Part shown: positions 34,553 through 42,873 of the stretch, piece by piece
How positions within the stretch are numbered: position 1 is the stretch's first letter
Layout of the letters: every line of letters begins with the position of its first letter
DNA from: an uncultured Clostridia bacterium
Lineage (GTDB): Bacteria; Bacillota; Clostridia; Christensenellales; Borkfalkiaceae
Reading direction: 5' to 3'
Assembly: GCA_947623655.1 (NCBI GenBank)
Contig: CANQHG010000011.1
Span: 1-54,585 of the forward strand
Length of the DNA: 54,585 nucleotides
The notes under the pieces: model-generated
The model's input: only the letters and a program-made list of their open reading frames with translations
Told to the model about the DNA's origin: nothing
Databases searched by the model: none
Position numbers and translations under genes: made by a program

Positions 34553-34641
34553 AAAAGCGAAAAAATCAGTTTATTTTGTAAATTTATTTCAAAAAATGAA
34601 AAAGAAATGCAAAATAATTATAAAATTATCGCTTTAAGATA

Positions 34642-34670
34642 TTGCTTCTTTCCAAAAATTGTGATATAAT
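34642..34670 (+). promoter_or_regulatory. Promoter of the ABC importer operon
   Basis: TTGCTT (34642-34647), 17-bp spacer, TATAAT (34665-34670). Confidence 0.8.
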
Positions 34671-34676
34671 TTGTTC

Positions 34677-34810
34677 CGGAGAAAATGCAGATTTGCGGTA
34701 CGGACATGCCGTTTTTGCAAATTTCTCCGCTACGGTCATCCCGTTCGCGTCCATTCACAGTCAGACGGCACCTGTCTTGTGTAAAAAAATTTTTAAAAAA
34801 GAGAGGGAGT
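34677..34810 (+). promoter_or_regulatory. Structured 5' leader of the importer operon
   Basis: About 134 nt separate the likely transcript start from the first ATG. GGAGAAA (34678-34684) pairs with TTTCTCC (34722-34728), and TTTGC with GCAAA inside it. GCGGTACGGACATGCCG and CCGCTACGGTCATCCCG are look-alike segments. No T-tract follows, and no riboswitch class is recognised. Confidence 0.45.
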
Positions 34811-35119
34811 ATGCTTAGCTTAAAGGCGCTGAATTCGTTCGCACTCAATCCGACGGACATCGTATTCTTTATCGTATTGGCGGTGATCGTCGTACTTTGC
34901 GTTGCATTTTACTTTCTGATCCCCGTCATCAATAAAAAACAATACAGGGAACAGCGCGAAAATCTCAAAAAGAGAGAGGTCGCGTTCAAATCCAATATCA
35001 AGCGCACAGACGGCATGCCCGAAGCGGAAAACGAAGTATCCGCAGACGGACTTTCCGCACAAGAGGCGCCGCAAGCAAACGCCGTAACGGCCGAACCGAA
35101 AGAAGATGAAAAAAAGTAG
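34811..35119 (+). CDS. Small single-pass membrane protein, 102 aa
   Basis: One transmembrane helix at about residues 16-40 (PTDIVFFIVLAVIVVLCVAF), followed by a basic then acidic cytoplasmic tail. GAGAGGGAGT directly precedes the ATG at 34811. The open frame extends further upstream through the leader, but without a ribosome site. It overlaps the next membrane-protein gene by 14 bp, placing it at the head of the importer operon. Function unknown; possibly a scaffold or regulator of the transporter. Confidence 0.7.
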   Translation: MLSLKALNSFALNPTDIVFFIVLAVIVVLCVAFYFLIPVINKKQYREQRENLKKREVAFKSNIKRTDGMPEAENEVSADGLSAQEAPQANAVTAEPKEDEKK

Positions 35120-36410
35120 GATCTTTGCCACCGTCATCTATTTCATTTTCACATTCGGCATCGGCATTGTTTTTTCGTTGACGCTGCCCGGGTATTTCGC
35201 AACGTTCACGGTGCCCGTGGAAGTGATCGGCGACGCGCTCGGGAGCGGCGAATTCATCAAGTGCATCGTTCTCACGGAACCGATCGGATTTTATCGGGAG
35301 CCCGCGCTGAACTGCAAGTTCGAAGAGGGCGGCGGCATTGTGCTCTATGAGACCGTGACGGAAGTTTACGACAGAAGTTCCGGCAAAGAGGAAAAGCCCG
35401 ACGCAGACGGCCTCGCCCACGGCATGCTCTATAAGAGCTATACGGGGTATGTCTACGGGGTCGAAGACCGCTACGACGCCTTTTCCCGTACGGGGAACGG
35501 CACCGTGCTCCGCGTCACGCAAGGGGACGGCACGGAAAAGACGCTCCCTCTCCTCGATTACGACTCCGACGGCAACGGCACGGACGACGGGATCTCGACG
35601 TATTCGCAAAACGGGTTCATTGTTCTCGAGATCCGCGAAAGCGACGTGCGTTCGATCAAAAATCTTGTCTTTACCGACAAGACGGGCGCGGACGTCCTCA
35701 CCGCCGAGGCCGAGCGCGATCTCGGGTTCGAAACGCCCTTTTTCAGCTGTTTCGGCGATATCGGGGAATACAACGCCCTTGTCGGCGAGCTGGACCGCGA
35801 GGGGCTTACGGAAGAGGAGAGAAGTTCCGTCAACAACAGGCGGAACGCCTATGTCGAGACCGTTACAAAGGCTCTCGGGAACACGGAGGACTGCGTTCTG
35901 ACGGCGGGATCCGCGGAGTACAGGGCGACGGTCGACGAGGTAAACAGCCGCGCGAACGGGAAAGCCATCCCTTTCATCATTCTCTACTTTGTTGCGATCT
36001 ACATCATAGCCGACTTCTTGCTCGGATACCACTTCATCATCAAGTTTTTCCAATGGTTTCTGTTCAAAGTCTGCAAGATCCCCCGCAAGCAGAAAAAACA
36101 GACTATCCGTGAAGATATCGGCGGCCACGACTACTACAGTATGGTCACGCTCAAACTCGATCTTGCCGAAGTGCCCGGTTTTAACGGCAGCGTCGGGATC
36201 AAATACATGTCGGACGCGGGGGAAGAGTTCCTTTTCACGTTACTGAAAGCACAGGATTACGCGGCGACGCTCCGCATGAAAGCGGGCGTTTACGTCAATC
36301 CGTTTATCGATATCGACAGGGCATACGGCCCGCTGGATCTGCCTGATAATCTGGTGGTCGAAGGCTATCAGAAGGAAATTTTGATAAAAATAGTAAAGCG
36401 CGAGGAATAA
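35106..36410 (+). CDS. Membrane protein of unknown function, importer-operon associated
   Basis: A 434-residue protein: an N-terminal transmembrane helix (about 7-30), an acidic extracytoplasmic domain (about 35-285) with SDGNGTDDG-type turns, a second transmembrane region (about 288-320), and a cytoplasmic C-terminal domain of about 110 residues (IREDIGGHDYYSMVTLKLDL...). It overlaps the preceding small gene and lies 5 bp before the ATPase gene. I recognise no family. The position suggests an accessory part or sensor of the ABC importer. Confidence 0.7.
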   Translation: MKKSRIFATVIYFIFTFGIGIVFSLTLPGYFATFTVPVEVIGDALGSGEFIKCIVLTEPIGFYREPALNCKFEEGGGIVLYETVTEVYDRSSGKEEKPDADGLAHGMLYKSYTGYVYGVEDRYDAFSRTGNGTVLRVTQGDGTEKTLPLLDYDSDGNGTDDGISTYSQNGFIVLEIRESDVRSIKNLVFTDKTGADVLTAEAERDLGFETPFFSCFGDIGEYNALVGELDREGLTEEERSSVNNRRNAYVETVTKALGNTEDCVLTAGSAEYRATVDEVNSRANGKAIPFIILYFVAIYIIADFLLGYHFIIKFFQWFLFKVCKIPRKQKKQTIREDIGGHDYYSMVTLKLDLAEVPGFNGSVGIKYMSDAGEEFLFTLLKAQDYAATLRMKAGVYVNPFIDIDRAYGPLDLPDNLVVEGYQKEILIKIVKREE

Positions 36411-36415
36411 CGCCT

Positions 36416-37852
36416 ATGAGGATTTCTATTCAGCACCTAACGAAGATCTTTCCCAGCCGCTCGAGAGGCGGCAAAGCCGTGCACGCCGTGGAGGACATGA
36501 ACATCGAGATCCCCTCCGGCGAGCTCGTGGGGCTTCTCGGTCCGTCCGGTTGCGGCAAATCGACCACGCTCTTCATGCTGAGCGGGCTCGAGAGCCCGAC
36601 TTCCGGTAAGATCCTGTTCGACGATCAGGACGTCACAACGCTCGCCGCCGAAAAGCGGGGGGTCGGGCTTGTGTTCCAGAACTATGCCCTCTACCCGCAC
36701 ATGACGGTCGAGCAGAACATCCGTTTCCCGCTCGACAACATGCGCATCAAGAAAGAGGAGGGCAACGCCCGTGCGCTCGACGCGGCGAGGCTCGTGCAGA
36801 TCGAAGACCTCATGACCCGCAAGCCCAACGAGCTTTCGGGCGGCCAGCAGCAGCGCGTCGCCATTGCCCGCGCCCTCGTCAAGATGCCCAACGTTCTTCT
36901 TCTCGACGAGCCCCTTTCCAACCTCGACGCCCGTCTGAGGCTCCAGACGCGCGAGGAGATCAAGCGCATCCAGCGCACGACGGGGATCACCACGGTGTTC
37001 GTCACGCACGACCAGGAAGAGGCGATGAGCATTTGCGACACGATGGTCGTCATGAAGCTCGGCATCGTCCAGCAGATCGGCGCGCCGCAGCACATCTACG
37101 ACGATCCCAACAATCTGTTCGTCGCAAACTTCCTCGGAACGCCTCCCATCAACATCTTCAAGGGCAGGATCGAGGGCGGAAAAGTATACATCGGCGACGA
37201 GGTCGTATCCGAATCGCCTTTTGGACAGGGAGCTCCCTGCACCGCTTTCGACGACCGCGAGATCTACATCGGCATTCGTCCCGAGGGCTTTATCTACGAC
37301 GAAAACGGCTGCCTTACCCTCAAAGTGGACCACATCGAGGTCATGGGAAGAGATAAATCCGTCGTTTCCGTGCACGAGAGTTCCACGAAGCCGACCGTTC
37401 GTTGCATCATCGACAGCGACGTTCTTCTCCCCGATGCCGAAAATCTCAAATTCAGGATCAAGCCCAACAAGATGGTATTCTTCGACGGCGTGACGGAGGA
37501 ACGGCTCAGAGAACCCCTCAACGTCTTCAAGGGCACGGTCGAAGGCGGAAAGGTCATGATCGGGCAGGAAGCCGTTGCGGAGACCTCGCTCGAAGACCGC
37601 GAAGTCTTCGTCGGGATCGGCTCCGATTCCTTTGTATGGAGCGAAGAGGGGGCGTTCACCCTCAAGACAGACAGCTATGAAAGCGACGGAAAGACTGCGA
37701 CCGTCCGTGCGTCGCATGAGGCGTCGGTGACGGGCACGGTCCGTTGCACTCTGCAGGGCAAACTGCCGCAGGAGACCGAAGAGCTGAAGTTCGCCGTAAA
37801 AGCCGGCAGTGTACTTTTGTTCGATACGACGACAAAGGAGAGGTTGGCATGA
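36416..37852 (+). CDS. ABC importer ATPase (MsmK/UgpC-like) with a duplicated C-terminal module
   Basis: A 478-residue cytoplasmic ATPase. Walker A GPSGCGKST near 41, Q-loop FQNYALYPHM, signature LSGGQQQRVAIARAL near 140, Walker B LLLDEPLSNLDARLR and switch VTHDQEEAM make it a CUT1/MalK-class subunit. After about residue 245 there are two related TOBE-type repeats. The first is NIFKGRIEGGKVYIGDEVV ... REIYIGIRPEGFIY (245-364); the second is NVFKGTVEGGKVMIGQEAV ... REVFVGIGSDSFVW (369-478). Usual MalK/MsmK proteins are about 360-380 residues. It overlaps the first permease gene by 4 bp. Confidence 0.93.
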   Translation: MRISIQHLTKIFPSRSRGGKAVHAVEDMNIEIPSGELVGLLGPSGCGKSTTLFMLSGLESPTSGKILFDDQDVTTLAAEKRGVGLVFQNYALYPHMTVEQNIRFPLDNMRIKKEEGNARALDAARLVQIEDLMTRKPNELSGGQQQRVAIARALVKMPNVLLLDEPLSNLDARLRLQTREEIKRIQRTTGITTVFVTHDQEEAMSICDTMVVMKLGIVQQIGAPQHIYDDPNNLFVANFLGTPPINIFKGRIEGGKVYIGDEVVSESPFGQGAPCTAFDDREIYIGIRPEGFIYDENGCLTLKVDHIEVMGRDKSVVSVHESSTKPTVRCIIDSDVLLPDAENLKFRIKPNKMVFFDGVTEERLREPLNVFKGTVEGGKVMIGQEAVAETSLEDREVFVGIGSDSFVWSEEGAFTLKTDSYESDGKTATVRASHEASVTGTVRCTLQGKLPQETEELKFAVKAGSVLLFDTTTKERLA

Positions 37853-39033
37853 CGGAAAACGATAAAGATATCATAGAAACCGAACCCCAGCCCGAAGCAC
37901 CGAAGAAAAAACACAACAGATTTGTACAGTACTTTATCAATTTGGGCGCCCGCATCAAGGGATGGTTCGTTGATAAGTTTTTGACGGTCAAAGATTTCTT
38001 CAGCGGGCTTTTCAGAAAGAAGCCCAAAGACGAATTCGCCTACGACGGTCCGCAGCTCTCCAAGGGAGAGAAATTCCGCCGCGGGCTCAAGGCCCAGAGC
38101 GGCTGGCTGTTCGTTGCTCCCGCGCTGATCCTGATGGCGGTCTTTACTTTCTATCCCATCGTCGCGGCGTTTGTCAATTCTTTCAAACAGGGCTATTCGA
38201 GCACGACGGGCGCGTTCAACGGATGGGGGTTCGATAACTTCGTCCGCGTTCTCAAGGGCGACACGGGCACGGGCGGCGCAAATTTCGTCCAATGTCTCGT
38301 GAATACGCTGATCCTCACATTTATCTCTGTCCCTCTCTCCACATTGCTCGCCCTGCTCATCAGCGTGGGCCTCAATTCCATCAAACGGGTACAGAAAGCG
38401 TATCAGACCATCCTTTTCCTGCCTTATCTCACCAACGCCCTCGCCATGGGCGCCGTGTTCGCGACGTTCTTCAAAATTATCGGTACCAAGAGCTACACGG
38501 AGACGGTCGGTATGGTCAATATCGTGCTCGGGTGGTTCGGGATCGATCCCGTCGACTGGGTAGGCGCCACTTCGCCACATTGGCAGATAGGGAGTCTGAG
38601 TATCCCATGGGCGAAATACATCGTCGCGACCATCTATGAGGTGTGGTCGGGACTACCTTTCAAGATCCTCATTTTGTTCAGCGCGATGCAGTCTATCAAC
38701 AAGCAGTATTACGACGCTGCGAAAGTGGACGGCGCGAGCCGCTGGACGGTGCTCTGGAAAATTACGGCGCCGATGATCATGCCGCAGATCAGTTATCTCC
38801 TCGTGACGGGCATCATGGGCGGCATGAAGCAATATTCGGCGATCGTCGGTCTGTTCGGCGAAACGATGGGGCAGGCCTACGATATGGGCACCATGGTCGG
38901 ATATCTGTATAACTATATCGAACTCGGACAGATGGGCTATGCGTTCGCGGGATCGTTGATGTTGTTTGTGATCATCATGATCATTACATTCATCAACAAC
39001 AAGGTCACAAAGAAGCGGACGACGTACAGGTAA
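37849..39033 (+). CDS. ABC importer permease, MalF type
   Basis: A 394-residue inner-membrane permease. A charged cytoplasmic N-terminal extension of about 85 residues precedes six or seven transmembrane helices. The EAA loop, where the ATPase docks, is YYDAAKVDGASRWTVLWKIT near 290. ATG at 37849 is supported by AAAGGAG 8 nt upstream. It is paired with the MalG-type permease 12 bp downstream. Confidence 0.92.
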   Translation: MTENDKDIIETEPQPEAPKKKHNRFVQYFINLGARIKGWFVDKFLTVKDFFSGLFRKKPKDEFAYDGPQLSKGEKFRRGLKAQSGWLFVAPALILMAVFTFYPIVAAFVNSFKQGYSSTTGAFNGWGFDNFVRVLKGDTGTGGANFVQCLVNTLILTFISVPLSTLLALLISVGLNSIKRVQKAYQTILFLPYLTNALAMGAVFATFFKIIGTKSYTETVGMVNIVLGWFGIDPVDWVGATSPHWQIGSLSIPWAKYIVATIYEVWSGLPFKILILFSAMQSINKQYYDAAKVDGASRWTVLWKITAPMIMPQISYLLVTGIMGGMKQYSAIVGLFGETMGQAYDMGTMVGYLYNYIELGQMGYAFAGSLMLFVIIMIITFINNKVTKKRTTYR

Positions 39034-39045
39034 GGAGGAGAGGAT

Positions 39046-40053
39046 ATGGCGAAATTTAATAAATCAGCCGCAGAAGGCGCTGTCGTCGGGCAGTGGGACC
39101 TTTCCTCGGGCGGCGAAAAATTCGACGCGGAGAAAGTCCGCAAGAGAGAAAAAACCAAGTACATCATCAAAAACGTTCTGGTCTATTTGTTCCTGACCGT
39201 TTGCGCCGTGCTTGCGTTCCTGCCTTTCTATTGGATGATCATTTCTTCTTTGAAAGTGGAAGAGGAGTTCCGCGAATCCGTTCCTACTTTCTTCCCGCAT
39301 ACGTTCCAGTGGAAAAACTATTGGATGATCTTCCATCAGGTGACTTCTGAGTCGAGCACGAATGCGACGTTCGGCCGCATCCTTGCAAACACGCTCATCG
39401 TCGGGCTTCTCTCCACGTTTTTGGGACTCGTGATCATCGTCATCACGGCATATGCGTTCGCACGCATGGAGTTCAAGGGGAAAAATCTCCTCTTCGCGGT
39501 CATGCTTGCAACGATGATGATCCCCGGCGAGCTATTTACGGCGTCCAACTACATCACGGTCGCAAAGGCGGGCATGACGGACTCCTACGTCGTCCTCATT
39601 CTCCCGTTCCTCGTGAGCGTGTACTATATCTATTTGCTCAGAAACAACTTTATGCAGATTCCCAATTCGCTCTATCAGGCCGCCAAGATCGACGGATTGA
39701 GCGACTTGGGCTACCTCATCAAAGTCATGATCCCGCTCACCGCGCCTACGCTCATTTCCATCACGCTGCTCAGGTTTATCGGCACGTGGAACAGCTACAT
39801 CTGGCCCCGTCTCGTCAACACGCAGCCGTGGCAGATGATCACCAACTGGGTGACGGGCGGATTTGTCGACAGGGTACAGCCCGACGGCTTCGTTCTCTAT
39901 CCCGAAGGCGCCGGTAGCGCATATGGCACGATGCCGCTCGATACCCTCAAGATGGCGGCCGTGTGCATGGTCAGCTTGCCTCTTCTCATCCTCTTCATCT
40001 TCTGCCGTAAATACATCATGCGCGGCGTTTCGAAGAGCGGCACAAAAGGTTGA
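39046..40053 (+). CDS. ABC importer permease, MalG type
   Basis: A 335-residue inner-membrane permease with six transmembrane helices. The EAA loop is LYQAAKIDGLSDLGYLIKVM near 220. About 40 hydrophilic residues precede the first helix. AAGGAGGAG is 8 nt before the ATG. An unusual loop between the last two helices (about 265-300, VDRVQPDGFVLYPEGAGS) is periplasm-facing by topology and may contact the binding protein. Confidence 0.92.
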   Translation: MAKFNKSAAEGAVVGQWDLSSGGEKFDAEKVRKREKTKYIIKNVLVYLFLTVCAVLAFLPFYWMIISSLKVEEEFRESVPTFFPHTFQWKNYWMIFHQVTSESSTNATFGRILANTLIVGLLSTFLGLVIIVITAYAFARMEFKGKNLLFAVMLATMMIPGELFTASNYITVAKAGMTDSYVVLILPFLVSVYYIYLLRNNFMQIPNSLYQAAKIDGLSDLGYLIKVMIPLTAPTLISITLLRFIGTWNSYIWPRLVNTQPWQMITNWVTGGFVDRVQPDGFVLYPEGAGSAYGTMPLDTLKMAAVCMVSLPLLILFIFCRKYIMRGVSKSGTKG

Positions 40054-40070
40054 TTTTTCGGCTTTGTTTT

Positions 40071-40086
40071 GGAAACTTCGGTTTCT
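40071..40086 (+). promoter_or_regulatory. UUCG-capped hairpin before the binding-protein gene
   Basis: GGAAAC-TTCG-GTTTCT lies in the only sizeable gap (82 bp) of the operon. It may stabilise or attenuate the mRNA so the binding protein is made at a different level; the T-tract is too poor for a firm terminator. Confidence 0.45.
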
Positions 40087-40135
40087 TTCGCGCCCAAGGG
40101 TGCGTTTGAGATAAAAATTTTTTAAGGAGAACGAC

Positions 40136-41590
40136 ATGAAGAAAATTTTGACAGTTGCGTTGGCAGGTTGCATTGTTGCAACGGGGTGTTTTGCCTTTGC
40201 CGGTTGCTCGGGCGGAAGCGACTACGAACACACGATCGTGTTCTATTCCTCCCAAGGGGACGATCTCTCCAAAGTGACCGACTCGGCGATCAAAGCCTTT
40301 GAGAGCAAGTATCCCGGTTGGACAGTGGAACACTCGCAGCCCGGCGGCTACAATGAGGTGCTGAACAAGGTCCGCGGCGACCTTACGGCAGGCCTTCAGC
40401 CCGATCTCGCCTATTGCTATGCCGACCACGTTGCACAGTATATCGACACGAAGACGGTCGTCGATATGAACAAGTATCTCACCAGTTCCGAGTCCTACAC
40501 CTACACCGTGGGCGACAACACCAAGACGATCGAACGCATCGGGTTCAGCGAAGCCGACAAGGCCAACTTCATCGAAGGCTACTTCAACGAAGGCATGGCG
40601 GTCAACTTCGGCGGCCACAAGGCTGCGGGCTATGAGGACGACGCGCTCCTCACCCTTCCTTTCGTCAAATCCACAGAGCTTCTGTATTACAATCCCGACG
40701 CGCTCATCGAGCTCGGCGAGGTCGATGAAAACGGCAAAGCGGCTCCTCCCACCACGTGGGATAAGCTTTGGGAAATTTGTACAAAGGCAAAGGAGAAATG
40801 GCCCAGCTGCACGCCTCTCGGCTACGACAGCGACGCGAACTGGTTCATCACGATGGCCGAACAGCTCGGCTTCGGTTACACCAGCGCGGACGACGACCAG
40901 CACTTCCTCTTCAATAACGAAAATGCGGCCGCATGGCTCGAGAAAGTTGCCGGTTACTACGAAGACGGCTATATCATCACACAGTCCACTTACGAGGGCG
41001 CCTATACGAGCACGTTGTTCGTAAAGGGTCCCGAAAATAACGGCCTTGTCTTCTGTATCGGCTCTTCGGGCGGCGCAAGCAACCAGGCGGGCACAGGGTT
41101 CACGACGGAGGTCGCACCCATCCCCGGCAGCAAGCTCGAAGACGGCACCGTGAACTACAGCTGCATCAGCCAGGGACCTTCCCTCGTCATGCTCTCGGGC
41201 GGCCACAGCGTAACGAACGCTTCCGAGAAAGAGATCATGACTTTCCAGTTCGTCAAAGAGCTCCTCGACGTTGAGTTCCAGGCGAAGTTTGCAAAAGCGA
41301 GCGGCTACAATCCCATGCGTACCGACGTCTATGATGTCGACTCCTATAAGCTTTTCCTCAGCGGCACCGATCCCGACGAAGGCGCACCTCTCGAGGGCAA
41401 ACAGCTCGTCGTTGCCAAGGCTGCAAATGCCGCGGTCGAACTGACCGATCGTTTCTTCGTCTCTCCCGCATTCGTCGGTTCTTCCACGGCCCGTGAATGT
41501 GTCGACACCGTTATGGAACGCGTATTTGCAAACGGTATGGATCCCGCGGAAGCGCTTCGCAAAGCTTATAAGGACTGCGGAGGCAAATAA
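40136..41590 (+). CDS. Extracellular solute-binding lipoprotein (family 1)
   Basis: A 484-residue lipoprotein (lipobox AFAGC, Cys near 23) of the sugar-type binding-protein family. HTIVFYSSQGDDLSKVTDSA at the start and YCYADHVAQYIDTKTVVDMN near 90 are typical. Then come TELLYYNPDAL near 180 and the C-terminal helical part ending NGMDPAEALRKAYKDCG. It delivers ligand to the permease pair encoded upstream; ligand identity cannot be read from sequence. AAGGAG precedes the ATG. The next gene begins directly at its stop. Confidence 0.92.
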   Translation: MKKILTVALAGCIVATGCFAFAGCSGGSDYEHTIVFYSSQGDDLSKVTDSAIKAFESKYPGWTVEHSQPGGYNEVLNKVRGDLTAGLQPDLAYCYADHVAQYIDTKTVVDMNKYLTSSESYTYTVGDNTKTIERIGFSEADKANFIEGYFNEGMAVNFGGHKAAGYEDDALLTLPFVKSTELLYYNPDALIELGEVDENGKAAPPTTWDKLWEICTKAKEKWPSCTPLGYDSDANWFITMAEQLGFGYTSADDDQHFLFNNENAAAWLEKVAGYYEDGYIITQSTYEGAYTSTLFVKGPENNGLVFCIGSSGGASNQAGTGFTTEVAPIPGSKLEDGTVNYSCISQGPSLVMLSGGHSVTNASEKEIMTFQFVKELLDVEFQAKFAKASGYNPMRTDVYDVDSYKLFLSGTDPDEGAPLEGKQLVVAKAANAAVELTDRFFVSPAFVGSSTARECVDTVMERVFANGMDPAEALRKAYKDCGGK

Positions 41591-42856
41591 TTGCAGATCA
41601 AAATGAAAAAACTATTAGCGGTTTGCGTGATGGCCATACTCGGCGCGTGTTGCGTCTTTACGGCCTGCGGCGACAAGATCGCCGACAACACCGAGCACTT
41701 CGACGACATCACCAAGACCTTAAAACTTTCTAATAGCTACGACGGCAAGACCCTCTTCGAAGAGGGCGGCGGCGGAATCGAGGAGGCCGTTGCGCCTCTC
41801 TCCGGCGAGACGACGGACGGCGACACGACGTATTTCGCCTTAAAGACGAGCGGCAGCTCCGTCACGGTCCGCTATCAGGGCGTCGATACGCCCGAGAGCA
41901 CCGCAGACGTCCAGAAGTGGGGGAAGGCGGCGAGCGTCTTCACCAACGAACGTCTCCATTTGGCCACGGCGATCGTCATCGAATCCGCCAGGAAAGGGCA
42001 ACCCCCCGAAAAAGATTCCAATGGGACCCGCTATCTGTGCTACGTCTGGTATAAGACGGCGGAGGACAAAAACTTCAAACTCCTCAACCTCGAGCTTGTG
42101 GAAAACGGCTACTCCCTCAATAAGGAAGACGCGAATAGTTCCTACTATTCCTATTTCCAAAAAGCGGAAGAGCATGCGCGCAAAATTCAGCTCCGCCTCT
42201 TCTCCTTGCTCGACGATCCGCTGTACGACACGCACCCGAAGGATTTCTCGCTCAAAGACTTCTTCGAGCATCCCGAAAACTTCGCCGAAAACAACAGGAT
42301 CCGCCTGAATGCGTATGTCACCGAAAAGAGTACCGCTTCATCGGGCTCTGTAACGTTTAAAGTTGCGCAGTACGACGCGGAAACGAACAAGATCTACGAA
42401 ATGACCCTCTTTGCGGGATACACAAATTCCACGTCCGGCATGCGGATCGGCAACCTCTATCACATTGTCGGCACGTTGCAGAAGTACGGGGGGAATTGGC
42501 AGATCTCGGGCGTCACGCTCGACAACAGCGCCAAGGGCGACGAGGATTCGTCGTGGATCGCTCAGACCTCTTATTGGCTGACTTTCGATGCAAACAATCT
42601 GAACTCTCCCAACGGCTACGGCGACGTTACGGTAACTTCCGTCGAACTCAATGGCACAACGCTCACATTCGAAGGCACCGCGCCCACGCCGACCGATACT
42701 TCCAAGACGGCTGCTTTCACTTTCACGGTAACCGTTCCCGATGGGTACGACAAGATCAAGGTCGGTTCCAAACTCTCTATTTCGGGTTGCTACCAATTTG
42801 AAGTGGCGTCCGGCAAACTTACGGTGACCGATATCAACAAAATTACGATCAAATAA
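41591..42856 (+). CDS. Staphylococcal-nuclease-type lipoprotein with OB-like C-terminal domains
   Basis: A 421-residue exported lipoprotein (lipobox VFTAC). Residues about 70-220 are an SNase domain with the catalytic set kept: DGDT (Ca ligand), VRYQGVDTPE (equivalents of R35, D40, E43) and GTRYLCYVWY (equivalent of R87). Residues about 236-310 (RLNAYVTEKSTASSG ... YHIVGTLQKYGG) look like an OB-type domain, and a beta domain follows. TTG at 41591 has GGAGG 7 nt upstream and touches the preceding stop; the ATG at 41603 is the alternative. It is expected to cut extracellular DNA or RNA next to the importer. Confidence 0.88.
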   Translation: MQIKMKKLLAVCVMAILGACCVFTACGDKIADNTEHFDDITKTLKLSNSYDGKTLFEEGGGGIEEAVAPLSGETTDGDTTYFALKTSGSSVTVRYQGVDTPESTADVQKWGKAASVFTNERLHLATAIVIESARKGQPPEKDSNGTRYLCYVWYKTAEDKNFKLLNLELVENGYSLNKEDANSSYYSYFQKAEEHARKIQLRLFSLLDDPLYDTHPKDFSLKDFFEHPENFAENNRIRLNAYVTEKSTASSGSVTFKVAQYDAETNKIYEMTLFAGYTNSTSGMRIGNLYHIVGTLQKYGGNWQISGVTLDNSAKGDEDSSWIAQTSYWLTFDANNLNSPNGYGDVTVTSVELNGTTLTFEGTAPTPTDTSKTAAFTFTVTVPDGYDKIKVGSKLSISGCYQFEVASGKLTVTDINKITIK

Positions 42857-42873
42857 AATTAAGGAGATATGAT

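Noticed and set aside
36437-37717. A 426-codon open frame on the minus strand
   Set aside because: Mirror of the ABC ATPase gene; the plus-strand product has all Walker and signature motifs.
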